From NCBI GenBank assembly GCA_910575275.1, contig CAJTEE010000006.1, forward strand, positions 124,001 through 188,000: a stretch of 64,000 nt of DNA, written 5' to 3'. The translations under genes and the position numbers were made by a program. Of the stretch, positions 52,152 through 59,782 are shown in pieces. Origin of the DNA: Lachnospiraceae bacterium (GTDB lineage: Bacteria > Bacillota > Clostridia > Lachnospirales > Lachnospiraceae). Each line of letters starts with the position of its first letter. The first letter of the stretch is position 1. Under the pieces are notes generated by a model. That model was not told the DNA's origin. It did not search any database and saw nothing but the letters and a program-made list of their open reading frames with translations.

Positions 52152-53117
52152 ATGAAAGCATTGGTTGTCGGAGGGGCGGGCTTTATAGGCTGCCATCTCT
52201 GCGAGGCACTGCTCAAGGAGATGGAAGTAGTCTGCGTGGATAATTTTTCCGGGACAGCAAGGGGGCCTGTTTCCCGCCTGGAGGGAAAGGCAGGTTTTAC
52301 GCTCTGTCAGGCGGACGCGTCCGTGCAAAAGGAGTTGGACCGTGTGTTCGGGGCTGAGGCTCCGGACCAGGTATTTCATCTGGCTGCCAATTCGGACATC
52401 CGCCGGAGCGCATCCGACCCGGAAATCGAGTACCGAAACACCTATACAACGACCTTTCGGGTGCTTTCCTGTATGCGCAGATATCATGTGAAAAGGCTGT
52501 TCTTTGCCTCCACCTCGGCGGTATACGGGGACAAGAGGGGAGTCGTGCTTACAGAGGAGACAGCCATGCTTTCCCCGATCTCCTATTATGGGGCGGCAAA
52601 GCTTGGGAGCGAGGCGTTAATTCATGCTTTTTCGTACATGGACGAGCTGGAAGCGCTCATATTCCGGTTCCCGAACGTGACCGGGCCGGGGCTTACACAT
52701 GGAGTAATTTTTGATTTTATCCATAAGCTGCAAAAGGATCCGGGGCATCTGCAGATCCTGGGGGATGGCAGGCAGACAAAGCCCTATCTGTATGTGACAG
52801 ACCTGATTTCTGCGATTACCGGGCAGATGAAGGCCGTAAAGCCGGGGGTATCGCTGTATAACGTCGGTGCAAGGGGCAGTACAAGCGTGAAACGGATTGC
52901 GGATCTCGTCTGTGAAGAAATGGGGCTCTGGGGCGTGGAGTACAGCTATACGGGAGGAGAAAGCGGATGGAAGGGAGACGTACCGGGCTTTTGCTACTGT
53001 GTGGATAAGATTCGCGCAACGGGCTGGCAGGCGTCGCTTTCATCGGATGAGGCAGTGCAGAGGACGGTACGGGAGTACGTGAGAGGACAAAAGCAGATGG
53101 GAACCGGGGAGCGGTGA
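52152..53117 (+). CDS. NAD-dependent sugar epimerase/dehydratase
   Basis: Extended SDR enzyme of 321 residues acting on a nucleotide sugar. 'LVVGGAGFIGCHLCEALL' is the dinucleotide loop, 'FFASTSAVYGDKRG' carries the catalytic serine region and 'SYYGAAKLGSEALI' the Y-x3-K pair. The substrate is open; UDP-glucose 4-epimerase-like or a heptose-modifying activity are both possible from its place between hddA and gmhA. It begins directly after the hddA stop. Confidence 0.85.
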   Translation: MKALVVGGAGFIGCHLCEALLKEMEVVCVDNFSGTARGPVSRLEGKAGFTLCQADASVQKELDRVFGAEAPDQVFHLAANSDIRRSASDPEIEYRNTYTTTFRVLSCMRRYHVKRLFFASTSAVYGDKRGVVLTEETAMLSPISYYGAAKLGSEALIHAFSYMDELEALIFRFPNVTGPGLTHGVIFDFIHKLQKDPGHLQILGDGRQTKPYLYVTDLISAITGQMKAVKPGVSLYNVGARGSTSVKRIADLVCEEMGLWGVEYSYTGGESGWKGDVPGFCYCVDKIRATGWQASLSSDEAVQRTVREYVRGQKQMGTGER

Positions 53118-53147
53118 GGAACCGGAAATGGCGGGAGGAATGGGGAA

Positions 53148-53720
53148 ATGACGGATTACAGGGAAGAAATAGGGCGGTATCTGGCAATGGAAAAACAGGC
53201 TTTGGACCTGCTTTCGTGCGGGGAGATCAACACGGTCCTCAACGTGCTGGAGGAGGCGCGGCTTGATGGGCGGCGGATTTTCATCTGTGGGAACGGCGGG
53301 AGCGCCTCTACAGCGTCGCATCTGGCGGGGGATTTTAACAAGGGCGTCAGCTATGAGCAGGAGATTAAATACGACATGGAATGCTTAAGCGATAACCTTC
53401 CGATGCTGACGGCGATTGCAAACGACATCGGCTGGGCGGATATATTTGTAGTGCCGCTTCGAAATAAATTAAAGCCTGGGGACGTGGTGATCGGCATTTC
53501 CGGGAGCGGAAATTCGGAAAACATAATCCGGGCCATCCGATATGCCAGAGAGGCAGGAGCCAAAACCGTGGCGTTTACCGGATATGACGGAGGGGAGCTT
53601 AAGAAGACGGCGGAGTACGGGATCCATGTCCCGGTGGACAATATGCAGATCACAGAGGATATTCATCTGGTTTTGAATCACATGATGATGTTTATCCTGT
53701 CCGGAATGAAAGGATGTTAG
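53148..53720 (+). CDS. gmhA: SIS-domain isomerase, sedoheptulose 7-phosphate isomerase-like
   Basis: 190 residues. Converts sedoheptulose 7-phosphate to D-glycero-D-manno-heptose 7-phosphate, the first step of activated heptose synthesis. 'IFICGNGGSASTASHLAGDF', 'GDVVIGISGSGNSENIIRAI' and 'TEDIHLVLNHMMMFIL' are GmhA hallmarks, including the metal-site glutamate and histidine. The matching phosphatase (GmhB) and nucleotidyltransferase (HddC) are not in the window. Confidence 0.88.
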   Translation: MTDYREEIGRYLAMEKQALDLLSCGEINTVLNVLEEARLDGRRIFICGNGGSASTASHLAGDFNKGVSYEQEIKYDMECLSDNLPMLTAIANDIGWADIFVVPLRNKLKPGDVVIGISGSGNSENIIRAIRYAREAGAKTVAFTGYDGGELKKTAEYGIHVPVDNMQITEDIHLVLNHMMMFILSGMKGC

Positions 53721-53729
53721 GAACGCGGA

Positions 53730-55295
53730 ATGGAGAAATTCGGAAAGAAAGATTATATCGGCCGGAATCCGGATGAGCCGTACAGGATCGCAATCCTGTA
53801 CCAGGTGGCCTCCTACTGGCCTGCAGTCGAGAGCTTTTATGAGGCATGTGCCGCGGATCGGGAGACGGATGTGAAAATCTTTTATGTGGCGGATGTGTCG
53901 GTGGAGCGGGCACAGGTGGCCGGCTCGGACCGGCTTTTGCGGGAAAAGGGGATCCCCTATACGATCTATTCGGAGGAGGGAATTCAGACATTCCGGCCGC
54001 ATGCCGCCTTATGCCAGCCGCCGTACGATGTCTCCTACCGGAACCCCGAGGCGTTGTCGCTGCACCTTCTTAAGATGGGGATCCGGATTGTGTATATCCC
54101 GTACGGAATCGAGATCGCGGATACGGAGGACGCACGTCTGAACCACTTCTTTCCCTATGTGGTTCGAAACTGCTGGAGGCTGTATACGTTTTCGGAAACC
54201 ATGCGGGAGGATTACGTCCGTTACTGTCCGAACCGGCATGCCGTGAGAGCGCTTGGCATACCGAAGTTTGATGCCTTCTATAACAGAGAAATTCCGACGG
54301 ACGAAGGGATTGCAGAGCGTGCGGCCGGGAGAAAGCTCGTTTTGTGGAAGCTGCATTTTCCCAAGCTTATTTATGAGGGGCTGGAACGAAGGCAGGTGAC
54401 CCCCTGCTTATCTGAATACCGGAAATTTGCGGAAGAAATTGAACAGTATGACAGGCTGTTTTTTGCTGTGATGCCGCATCCGATGTTTTTCTCACAAACA
54501 ATCGACCGGGCGCTTGCAGAGGAGGCAGAGAGATTTTTCGAGCTGCTTGCAGGGAAGAACAATGTCTGCTTTGCGAGAGACGATGATTATCGGCCGGTTC
54601 TGTACCATGCGGATGCAATTATCATTGACCGAAGCGCCCTGATGGTGGAGGCGGGCTTGTGCGGCGTCCCGGTGCTGTATATGAAGAACGGAGAGTATGA
54701 GGAACCGCTGACACGGGCGGTAAAGCCGCTTGTCGATGCCTACGAGCAGGGGACGTGTGCAAAGGATATGGAACGGTTTGCGGACAGCTTTTGCCGGGAC
54801 AGATTGCGCCGGAGCGCAGAGCGGATTGCCGGCGTGCAGAGGGAGCTCCTTCCGTTTGTGGATGGCCGGTGTGGGGAACGGATTCTGGAGAATATCAAGC
54901 AGGGAATTTCGGCACACGCGGATGATGTGGTTCGCATCGTGTTTTTCGGGGCCGGATTTGCCTGCCGGCATTATATCGGGCGGCTGGGGCTTTTGGAGGA
55001 CCCGTTGGTCCATGTGTTGGGAGTGGCGGACAATGACTGTAAAAAGTGGGGGACTGTGCAGATGGGGATCCGGGTGATTCCGCCCGAAACATTAAAAGAA
55101 CTGGACTTTGATCTTCTTGTCATTGCCTCGGAGCAGTATTCGATGCCGATCAAAAGGCAGTTGGTCTATGAGCTGTTTTTGGAGGAGGAAAAGATTCTGC
55201 GGTTGGATGTGTTTGCGGAGCGGTATCGGACGTACAGACGGGAAAGAGATGAAGCACAGAAAAAACAGACAGATTTTAAGAAGGATAAAAGATGA
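53730..55295 (+). CDS. CDP-glycerol-transferase-like protein with C-terminal Rossmann module
   Basis: 521 residues. The first about 390 resemble CDP-glycerol/ribitol transferases: 'IRIVYIPYGIEIADTEDARL', 'RALGIPKFDAFYNREI', 'FAVMPHPMFFSQTI' and 'IIIDRSALMVEAGLCGVPVL', with H-P and D-R-S patterns in place of the family's H-P and D-x-S-S. The shared module spans about 395-500 ('VRIVFFGAGFACRHYIGRL', 'GVADNDCKKWG'), followed by a charged tail. Overlaps the FkbM gene by four bases. Related in role to the first gene of the locus. Confidence 0.7.
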   Translation: MEKFGKKDYIGRNPDEPYRIAILYQVASYWPAVESFYEACAADRETDVKIFYVADVSVERAQVAGSDRLLREKGIPYTIYSEEGIQTFRPHAALCQPPYDVSYRNPEALSLHLLKMGIRIVYIPYGIEIADTEDARLNHFFPYVVRNCWRLYTFSETMREDYVRYCPNRHAVRALGIPKFDAFYNREIPTDEGIAERAAGRKLVLWKLHFPKLIYEGLERRQVTPCLSEYRKFAEEIEQYDRLFFAVMPHPMFFSQTIDRALAEEAERFFELLAGKNNVCFARDDDYRPVLYHADAIIIDRSALMVEAGLCGVPVLYMKNGEYEEPLTRAVKPLVDAYEQGTCAKDMERFADSFCRDRLRRSAERIAGVQRELLPFVDGRCGERILENIKQGISAHADDVVRIVFFGAGFACRHYIGRLGLLEDPLVHVLGVADNDCKKWGTVQMGIRVIPPETLKELDFDLLVIASEQYSMPIKRQLVYELFLEEEKILRLDVFAERYRTYRRERDEAQKKQTDFKKDKR

Positions 55296-56362
55296 ACGAG
55301 ATAGAGAGACTGCAGGACGTATATAACCTGTTAGAGGATGCAGAATCAAAGGATATCTATTTGAATCGGCTGAACTTTTTGATCACAAAGGATTACCGAT
55401 ACATAAGGCATATCATAGAAACCCATGTTCCGGGGCTTACGACGTTAAACCAAAGTTCAATTTTGAATCTGTTGTCTTTTTTGCCAAAGGACAAACCGAT
55501 CCTTTTATACGGTGCGGGTGAGGATGCAAAGGCAAATTTGCATTACTTTGAAAAGGATGCAAGGTTTTCGGGGTTTTGTGACCGGGATCCTCAGAAGCAA
55601 ACAGAGGGAGTTTGTGGGTATCCGGTGCGCAGTCCTGAGGAGCTGATTGCGGAGGACACCGACAGCAGCATTGTGATCAGCACACACAGAGGGCTTGCAG
55701 AAATCAGACGGTTCCTGCAAACGAACGGAGTAGATGAAAAACGGATTCATGCGATGTCGTCCAACATGTTCTGCATTGAGCCGGGGCAGTATTTTAACCC
55801 GGATTTTATGTGGTTTGAGGAGCAGGAGGTTTTTATTGATGCCGGAAGCAAGGATCTGAAAACCGCGAAGGAATTGAGCCGATACACAGAGAAGCTGAAG
55901 AAGGTATATGCCTTCGAACCCGACCCGGACAATTATAAAGAGTGTCTGCGCAACAGGGAATGGTTTGGGCAGAGTGTGGTTGAGGTGATCCCATATGGGA
56001 CATGGAGCGAGAAAAAAACGCTTTATTTTGATGCCACGGCGGATGGCTTCTCTCATGTCACGGGTTCGGGCGGACTGCGCATTCAGGTATTGCCGATCGA
56101 CGACGCGGTCAGGACGGAGGAACGGGTCACGTTTATAAAAATGGATGTGGAGGGCTCCGAGCTGGAATCGCTTAAAGGAGCCCGAAATATGATACTGCGG
56201 GACAGACCGAAGCTGGCTATTTGCATGTATCATAAAGCGGAGGATATGATAAATCTGCCGCTCTATATCAAATCGCTTGTCCCGGAATATAAGCTGTATG
56301 TGCGGCATCATTCGAACGGAGCGGGGGAGACAGTCTTGTATGCGATGCCGGAGAAAAGGTAG
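55292..56362 (+). CDS. Rossmann module fused to FkbM-family methyltransferase
   Basis: 356 residues. A short helical lead (1-60), the module at about 65-165 ('KPILLYGAGEDAKANLHYF', 'GFCDRDPQKQTEG'), then an FkbM domain from about 180: 'VFIDAGSKDLKTAKEL', 'VYAFEPDPDNYKECL' and 'VTFIKMDVEGSELESLKGAR'. The family methylates sugar or small-molecule hydroxyls. It starts inside the upstream gene (ATGA). Confidence 0.84.
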   Translation: MNEIERLQDVYNLLEDAESKDIYLNRLNFLITKDYRYIRHIIETHVPGLTTLNQSSILNLLSFLPKDKPILLYGAGEDAKANLHYFEKDARFSGFCDRDPQKQTEGVCGYPVRSPEELIAEDTDSSIVISTHRGLAEIRRFLQTNGVDEKRIHAMSSNMFCIEPGQYFNPDFMWFEEQEVFIDAGSKDLKTAKELSRYTEKLKKVYAFEPDPDNYKECLRNREWFGQSVVEVIPYGTWSEKKTLYFDATADGFSHVTGSGGLRIQVLPIDDAVRTEERVTFIKMDVEGSELESLKGARNMILRDRPKLAICMYHKAEDMINLPLYIKSLVPEYKLYVRHHSNGAGETVLYAMPEKR

Positions 56363-56405
56363 ATACAAGAGATATTTTTAGGAAGGATTGAGGGCAGGAG
56401 ACGCT

Positions 56406-57530
56406 ATGATCGTAAAAAATACCGGCTATGCAGAGATGGCAGGCAGGGTCCGAAGCGAAAAAAGGCGCATCATACTGTACGGCGCCGGGATGATAGGACA
56501 GATCGTGATGCCATACATACTTAAAAAATACGGCCTTCTGGAAGCCGTGGACTGTTATGTCGACAGGGATCCAAGAAAACAGGGACAAAAGATCGCAGTG
56601 GATTCCCGGGAATATACGGTTATGAGCCCGGATATCCTGTATGACCGGGAGGGAAGCGTAACGCTGCTGATTACAAACAGCCATTTCGATCTGGCGCTGG
56701 ATTTCTTAGAAGGGATTGCCGCGCTTAGCCGGGCGGAAGCGTATATCATTCCCATGATGCAGCTGTATGAATTGCGGCCTGACAAGATCCCTTTGCTTCC
56801 GGCGGCAAAAGAGCCCATGATCCCCAAAAAGCTTCATTATTGCTGGTTTTCAAAACAGCCGATGCCGGACTTCCTAAGAGAGTGTGTACGGACGTGGGAA
56901 CGGCTCTGCCCGGATTATGAGATCCTGTGCTGGAATGAGGCTAATTATGAAATAGAGAGGATTCCCTATGCGAAGGAGGCATTTGCACGCGGGCGGTATG
57001 GATTTGTCTCGGATGCAGCAAGGTTAGATATTCTGTATCAACATGGGGGAATCTATATGGACACGGATGTGACGCTTTTTAAACGACCGGATGTACTCCT
57101 GCATCAACCGGCGTTTGTCGGTGTGGAGAAGTGGGGAAACATTAACACCGGGGGAATGGCGGGGGCCGTGCAAGGCCATCCGATGATCGGGGAGATGCTT
57201 GCGTACCGGAGCCGGTTCCATTTTATTTTAGAGGATGGGAGTGAGAATACGGAGACGAACGGGCTTTATGAGACCTATCCGTTTCTTCGCCATGGAATGA
57301 GGATTGACAATACGTTACAGACGGTTAACGGTGTAACGGTGTATCCCTCCAGCGTGTTTCATCCATACGATTATATGAGCGGGGAAAGCCGAATCGAGGA
57401 CTGGACGATTTCGGAGCATCATTTTTATGGAAGCTGGCTGGGAGCCGGCGCCTTTGAGGAACGCAAAAGGACACAGGAGAAATATAGGGAGATCGTAAGA
57501 GAGGCGGACTTACGTGTGCACAAATTTTAA
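56406..57530 (+). CDS. Rossmann module fused to GT32-type glycosyltransferase (copy 2)
   Basis: 374 residues, same layout as the protein at 50065-51162. The module lies at about 15-125 ('RRIILYGAGMIGQIVMPYIL', 'YVDRDPRKQGQK'), then 'IPKKLHYCWFSKQPMPDFLR', 'GFVSDAARLDILYQHGGIYM' and DXD in 'YMDTDVTLFKRPDV'. ATG 56406 follows AGGAG by five bases. It is the last gene of the glycan block and is followed by a strong terminator. Confidence 0.84.
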   Translation: MIVKNTGYAEMAGRVRSEKRRIILYGAGMIGQIVMPYILKKYGLLEAVDCYVDRDPRKQGQKIAVDSREYTVMSPDILYDREGSVTLLITNSHFDLALDFLEGIAALSRAEAYIIPMMQLYELRPDKIPLLPAAKEPMIPKKLHYCWFSKQPMPDFLRECVRTWERLCPDYEILCWNEANYEIERIPYAKEAFARGRYGFVSDAARLDILYQHGGIYMDTDVTLFKRPDVLLHQPAFVGVEKWGNINTGGMAGAVQGHPMIGEMLAYRSRFHFILEDGSENTETNGLYETYPFLRHGMRIDNTLQTVNGVTVYPSSVFHPYDYMSGESRIEDWTISEHHFYGSWLGAGAFEERKRTQEKYREIVREADLRVHKF

Positions 57531-57645
57531 TTGCTTGCGCAGGTCAGGGCTGCCCTTGAGAAGCGGGCGGCCGTCCACTCATAAGCTTTCGACAAAAAGA
57601 CGGCAGGAGTCAGCGCCCTGACGTTTCTTGCATACCTATGAAAAG

Positions 57646-57684
57646 CCGGAGCAAATCTGTATGATAGAAACAGATTTGCTCCGG
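57646..57684. terminator. Strong bidirectional terminator
   Basis: A perfect 15-bp stem (57646-57660 with 57670-57684) closes a nine-base loop. A-rich sequence precedes it and T-rich sequence follows, so it can stop transcripts from both convergent units. Confidence 0.85.
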
Positions 57685-57699
57685 TCTTTCGGTTTGCAA

Positions 57700-57823
57700 A
57701 AGTATGAGAAGTTTGAACTATAAAAATTACTCGCTTAGAAACGGATGCTGCCGATAAAGCTTTCGCTCTATCTTTTTCGGCTATTTCTTGTAAGTCATCT
57801 AATGCAGACACACCAACATTATA
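57700..57823 (-). other. Unassigned minus-strand reading frame, possible gene fragment
   Basis: From about 57823 leftwards the frame reads 'VSALDDLQEIAEKDRAKAL' then 'SAASVSKRVIF', which has natural protein composition. A TATAAT lies just upstream on the same strand (about 57822-57827). Past about 57700 the frame runs into the terminator stem, so the real product, if any, is short. No family recognised; it may be a fossil of a lost gene. Confidence 0.25.
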
Positions 57824-57887
57824 TCATACTTTTTATCGCTTTTCTATATGCATAACGATAATAGGACATTTATATTTTTCCCACGCA

Positions 57888-58760
57888 TTACCGCCGGCAT
57901 TCCTTTTGAATATCCCCCTCCATAAAGGAAACCATCGATTTTCCTTTGAGGGCGATCGTCTTTTTCGCCCCCTCCTTGGAAAGCGGATTCGGGATTTCCT
58001 GGTACTCGGCCGTGCCGTCCAAAATTTCCCTCATACACTGCACGGCGTCGTTCACGACAAAGCCGGGGAGCTCGCATCCGAAGCTTCTGTAATCGTGATG
58101 GGAATTATAAATGTGCTCATAGAGCGCATGAAGCTTTGTAACTGCCAAAAGCCCTTCAAGCGTCGCACGGACGGAGTCTCTTGGCGTCTCCTTCCAGCCC
58201 GCGTTGACTAACAGATTGCAGTTGCAGGCGTCGCCGATGAGAAGCGTCTTTGTCTTATCGTCGATAAAGACCATCTCACCCGGCGTATGCCCGGGGCAGT
58301 GAACGGCCGTTACGGTGCGGCCGCCGAGATTAAATTCCTGGCGGTCTGCAAGCGGCAAAAGCTTAGGCGCAGCCTCCCATTCATGTAGAGCGGACTCGGG
58401 GTCATAATCATAAAATTTCTTTTCCCGCGCGCGGATGATCTCCATATAATTGTTTCGGTAGGCCAGGGTTGGGGCCTTTTCACACGTTTTTTCGTCCAGC
58501 ATGAACCAGTCATCCGGATGCAGCCAGACCGCTTCAAACCGATCCGCACCGCCGATATGGTCCGGATGGGCATGCGTCAGCGCCACCTCATAGGGTTTGT
58601 CGGTGATGCGCCGGATCGTGTCGCGCAGGTCTCCGATCCCCGTACCCGTGTCGATGACGAGCGCGCGCTCGTCCCCTGTGATAACAAAGATATTATCACA
58701 GTCAAATTCGTCTATCTCAAAAATCCCATCCTGAATCTCGTAAAACGGCATTTTTATCAT
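57888..58760 (-). CDS. Metallo-beta-lactamase-fold hydrolase
   Basis: 290 residues. The zinc-binding motif 'LTHAHPDHIGGADRF', a further metal histidine in 'TAVHCPGHTPGEMVFID' and the aspartate in 'LLIGDACNCNLLVN' form the dinuclear site. Such enzymes hydrolyse thioesters, lactones or phosphodiesters. As the last gene of a sugar-transporter operon, 24 bases after the permease gene, a lactonase or similar step in catabolism of the imported compound is plausible. GAGGT lies nine bases before the ATG. Confidence 0.87.
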   Translation of the reverse strand: MIKMPFYEIQDGIFEIDEFDCDNIFVITGDERALVIDTGTGIGDLRDTIRRITDKPYEVALTHAHPDHIGGADRFEAVWLHPDDWFMLDEKTCEKAPTLAYRNNYMEIIRAREKKFYDYDPESALHEWEAAPKLLPLADRQEFNLGGRTVTAVHCPGHTPGEMVFIDDKTKTLLIGDACNCNLLVNAGWKETPRDSVRATLEGLLAVTKLHALYEHIYNSHHDYRSFGCELPGFVVNDAVQCMREILDGTAEYQEIPNPLSKEGAKKTIALKGKSMVSFMEGDIQKECRR

Positions 58761-58783
58761 AAGAATTTACCTCTTTTCTATGA

Positions 58784-59782
58784 TTACTTTTTCTCCTGCT
58801 TGGCTTCCTCGGAAGCCTTTCTTAAGTTGCGGGCCTGGTTTCTCTTGTTGAGCTGATAGACGTCGAAGCCGATTGCGGCCAGCATGATAACGCCCTTCGC
58901 GACGTACTGGTAGTAGATCCCAAGGCCGGCAAGCTGCATGCCGTTGGCGAGGATTGCGATGATAATCAGACCTGCGAAAACGCCGGAGAGCTTACCCTCG
59001 CCGCCGCGGATCGAGACGCCGCCGAGGAGGGAGCCGGTGAGGACGGTGAATTCCGTTCCGGGGCCCATTGTGGCATGGGAGGAGCCGAGTCTGGCGATCA
59101 GAACGAGGCTCGAGAGGCCGACCATGACGCCGCAGATCGCGGAAATCATCAGATTCACTTTCTTGACATTGATCCCGGCAAGCCTTGCTGCCTCTGGGTT
59201 TCCGCCGAGCGCGTAGACGTAACGGCCGAAGTAGGTCCGGTTCAGCACGAAGCTCATGACGATTAAAAGGATAAACATGATGATGACCGGGAAGGACACG
59301 GAGCCGATATACCCCTGTCCGAGAAATTTGAACTCTGACGGAAAACCGCTGATGGTCAGGGAGTTGGAGAGGATATAGGAAAGCCCCTGATAGACAGTCT
59401 GTGTGCCGATTGCCACATAAAAACGGCTGATCCCGAGCTTGATGGACAGGATACAGTTCAAAACGCTACATAAAACGGCGATCACGATCGTGATGAGGCA
59501 GGCCGGAAGAACCGGGACGCCCATCTGCGCGATCATTTTTGCACAGATTACGCTGCATAAGGCCATCTGGTAGCCGATGGAAATATCGACCTGGCCGGAC
59601 ATCAGAATCAGGGAGACACCGGTCGCCGCGATGACGATGTAGGCGTTCTGCATGAGAATATTCATCAGGTTGTTATAGGTAAGGAAATTGTTGGTCGTAA
59701 AGGTGAAGATGATCATGACGACCAGAAGAATAAACCATGCCATGTTCTGTCTCACAAAACTCATTGCTTTATTTTTATCCAT
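58784..59782 (-). CDS. Sugar ABC transporter permease, RbsC-like
   Basis: Membrane subunit of a ribose/galactose-type importer, 332 residues with about nine to ten helices. 'YIVIAATGVSLILMSGQVDIS', 'YALGGNPEAARLAGINVKKV' (the ATPase-contact loop) and 'GSLLGGVSIRGGEGKLSGV' are typical. ATG 59782 is preferred to 59821, since GAGGAGA lies upstream and the longer N-terminus overlaps the ATPase gene. It overlaps that gene by eight bases. Confidence 0.92.
   Translation of the reverse strand: MDKNKAMSFVRQNMAWFILLVVMIIFTFTTNNFLTYNNLMNILMQNAYIVIAATGVSLILMSGQVDISIGYQMALCSVICAKMIAQMGVPVLPACLITIVIAVLCSVLNCILSIKLGISRFYVAIGTQTVYQGLSYILSNSLTISGFPSEFKFLGQGYIGSVSFPVIIMFILLIVMSFVLNRTYFGRYVYALGGNPEAARLAGINVKKVNLMISAICGVMVGLSSLVLIARLGSSHATMGPGTEFTVLTGSLLGGVSIRGGEGKLSGVFAGLIIIAILANGMQLAGLGIYYQYVAKGVIMLAAIGFDVYQLNKRNQARNLRKASEEAKQEKK

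Larger units (their letters stand above)
57531..57887. other. Convergent intergenic region
   Basis: About 350 bases between the plus-strand glycan locus and the minus-strand transporter operon. It holds the terminator at 57646-57684, a possible short minus-strand coding relic (57700-57823) and otherwise AT-rich DNA without a credible gene. Confidence 0.6.
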
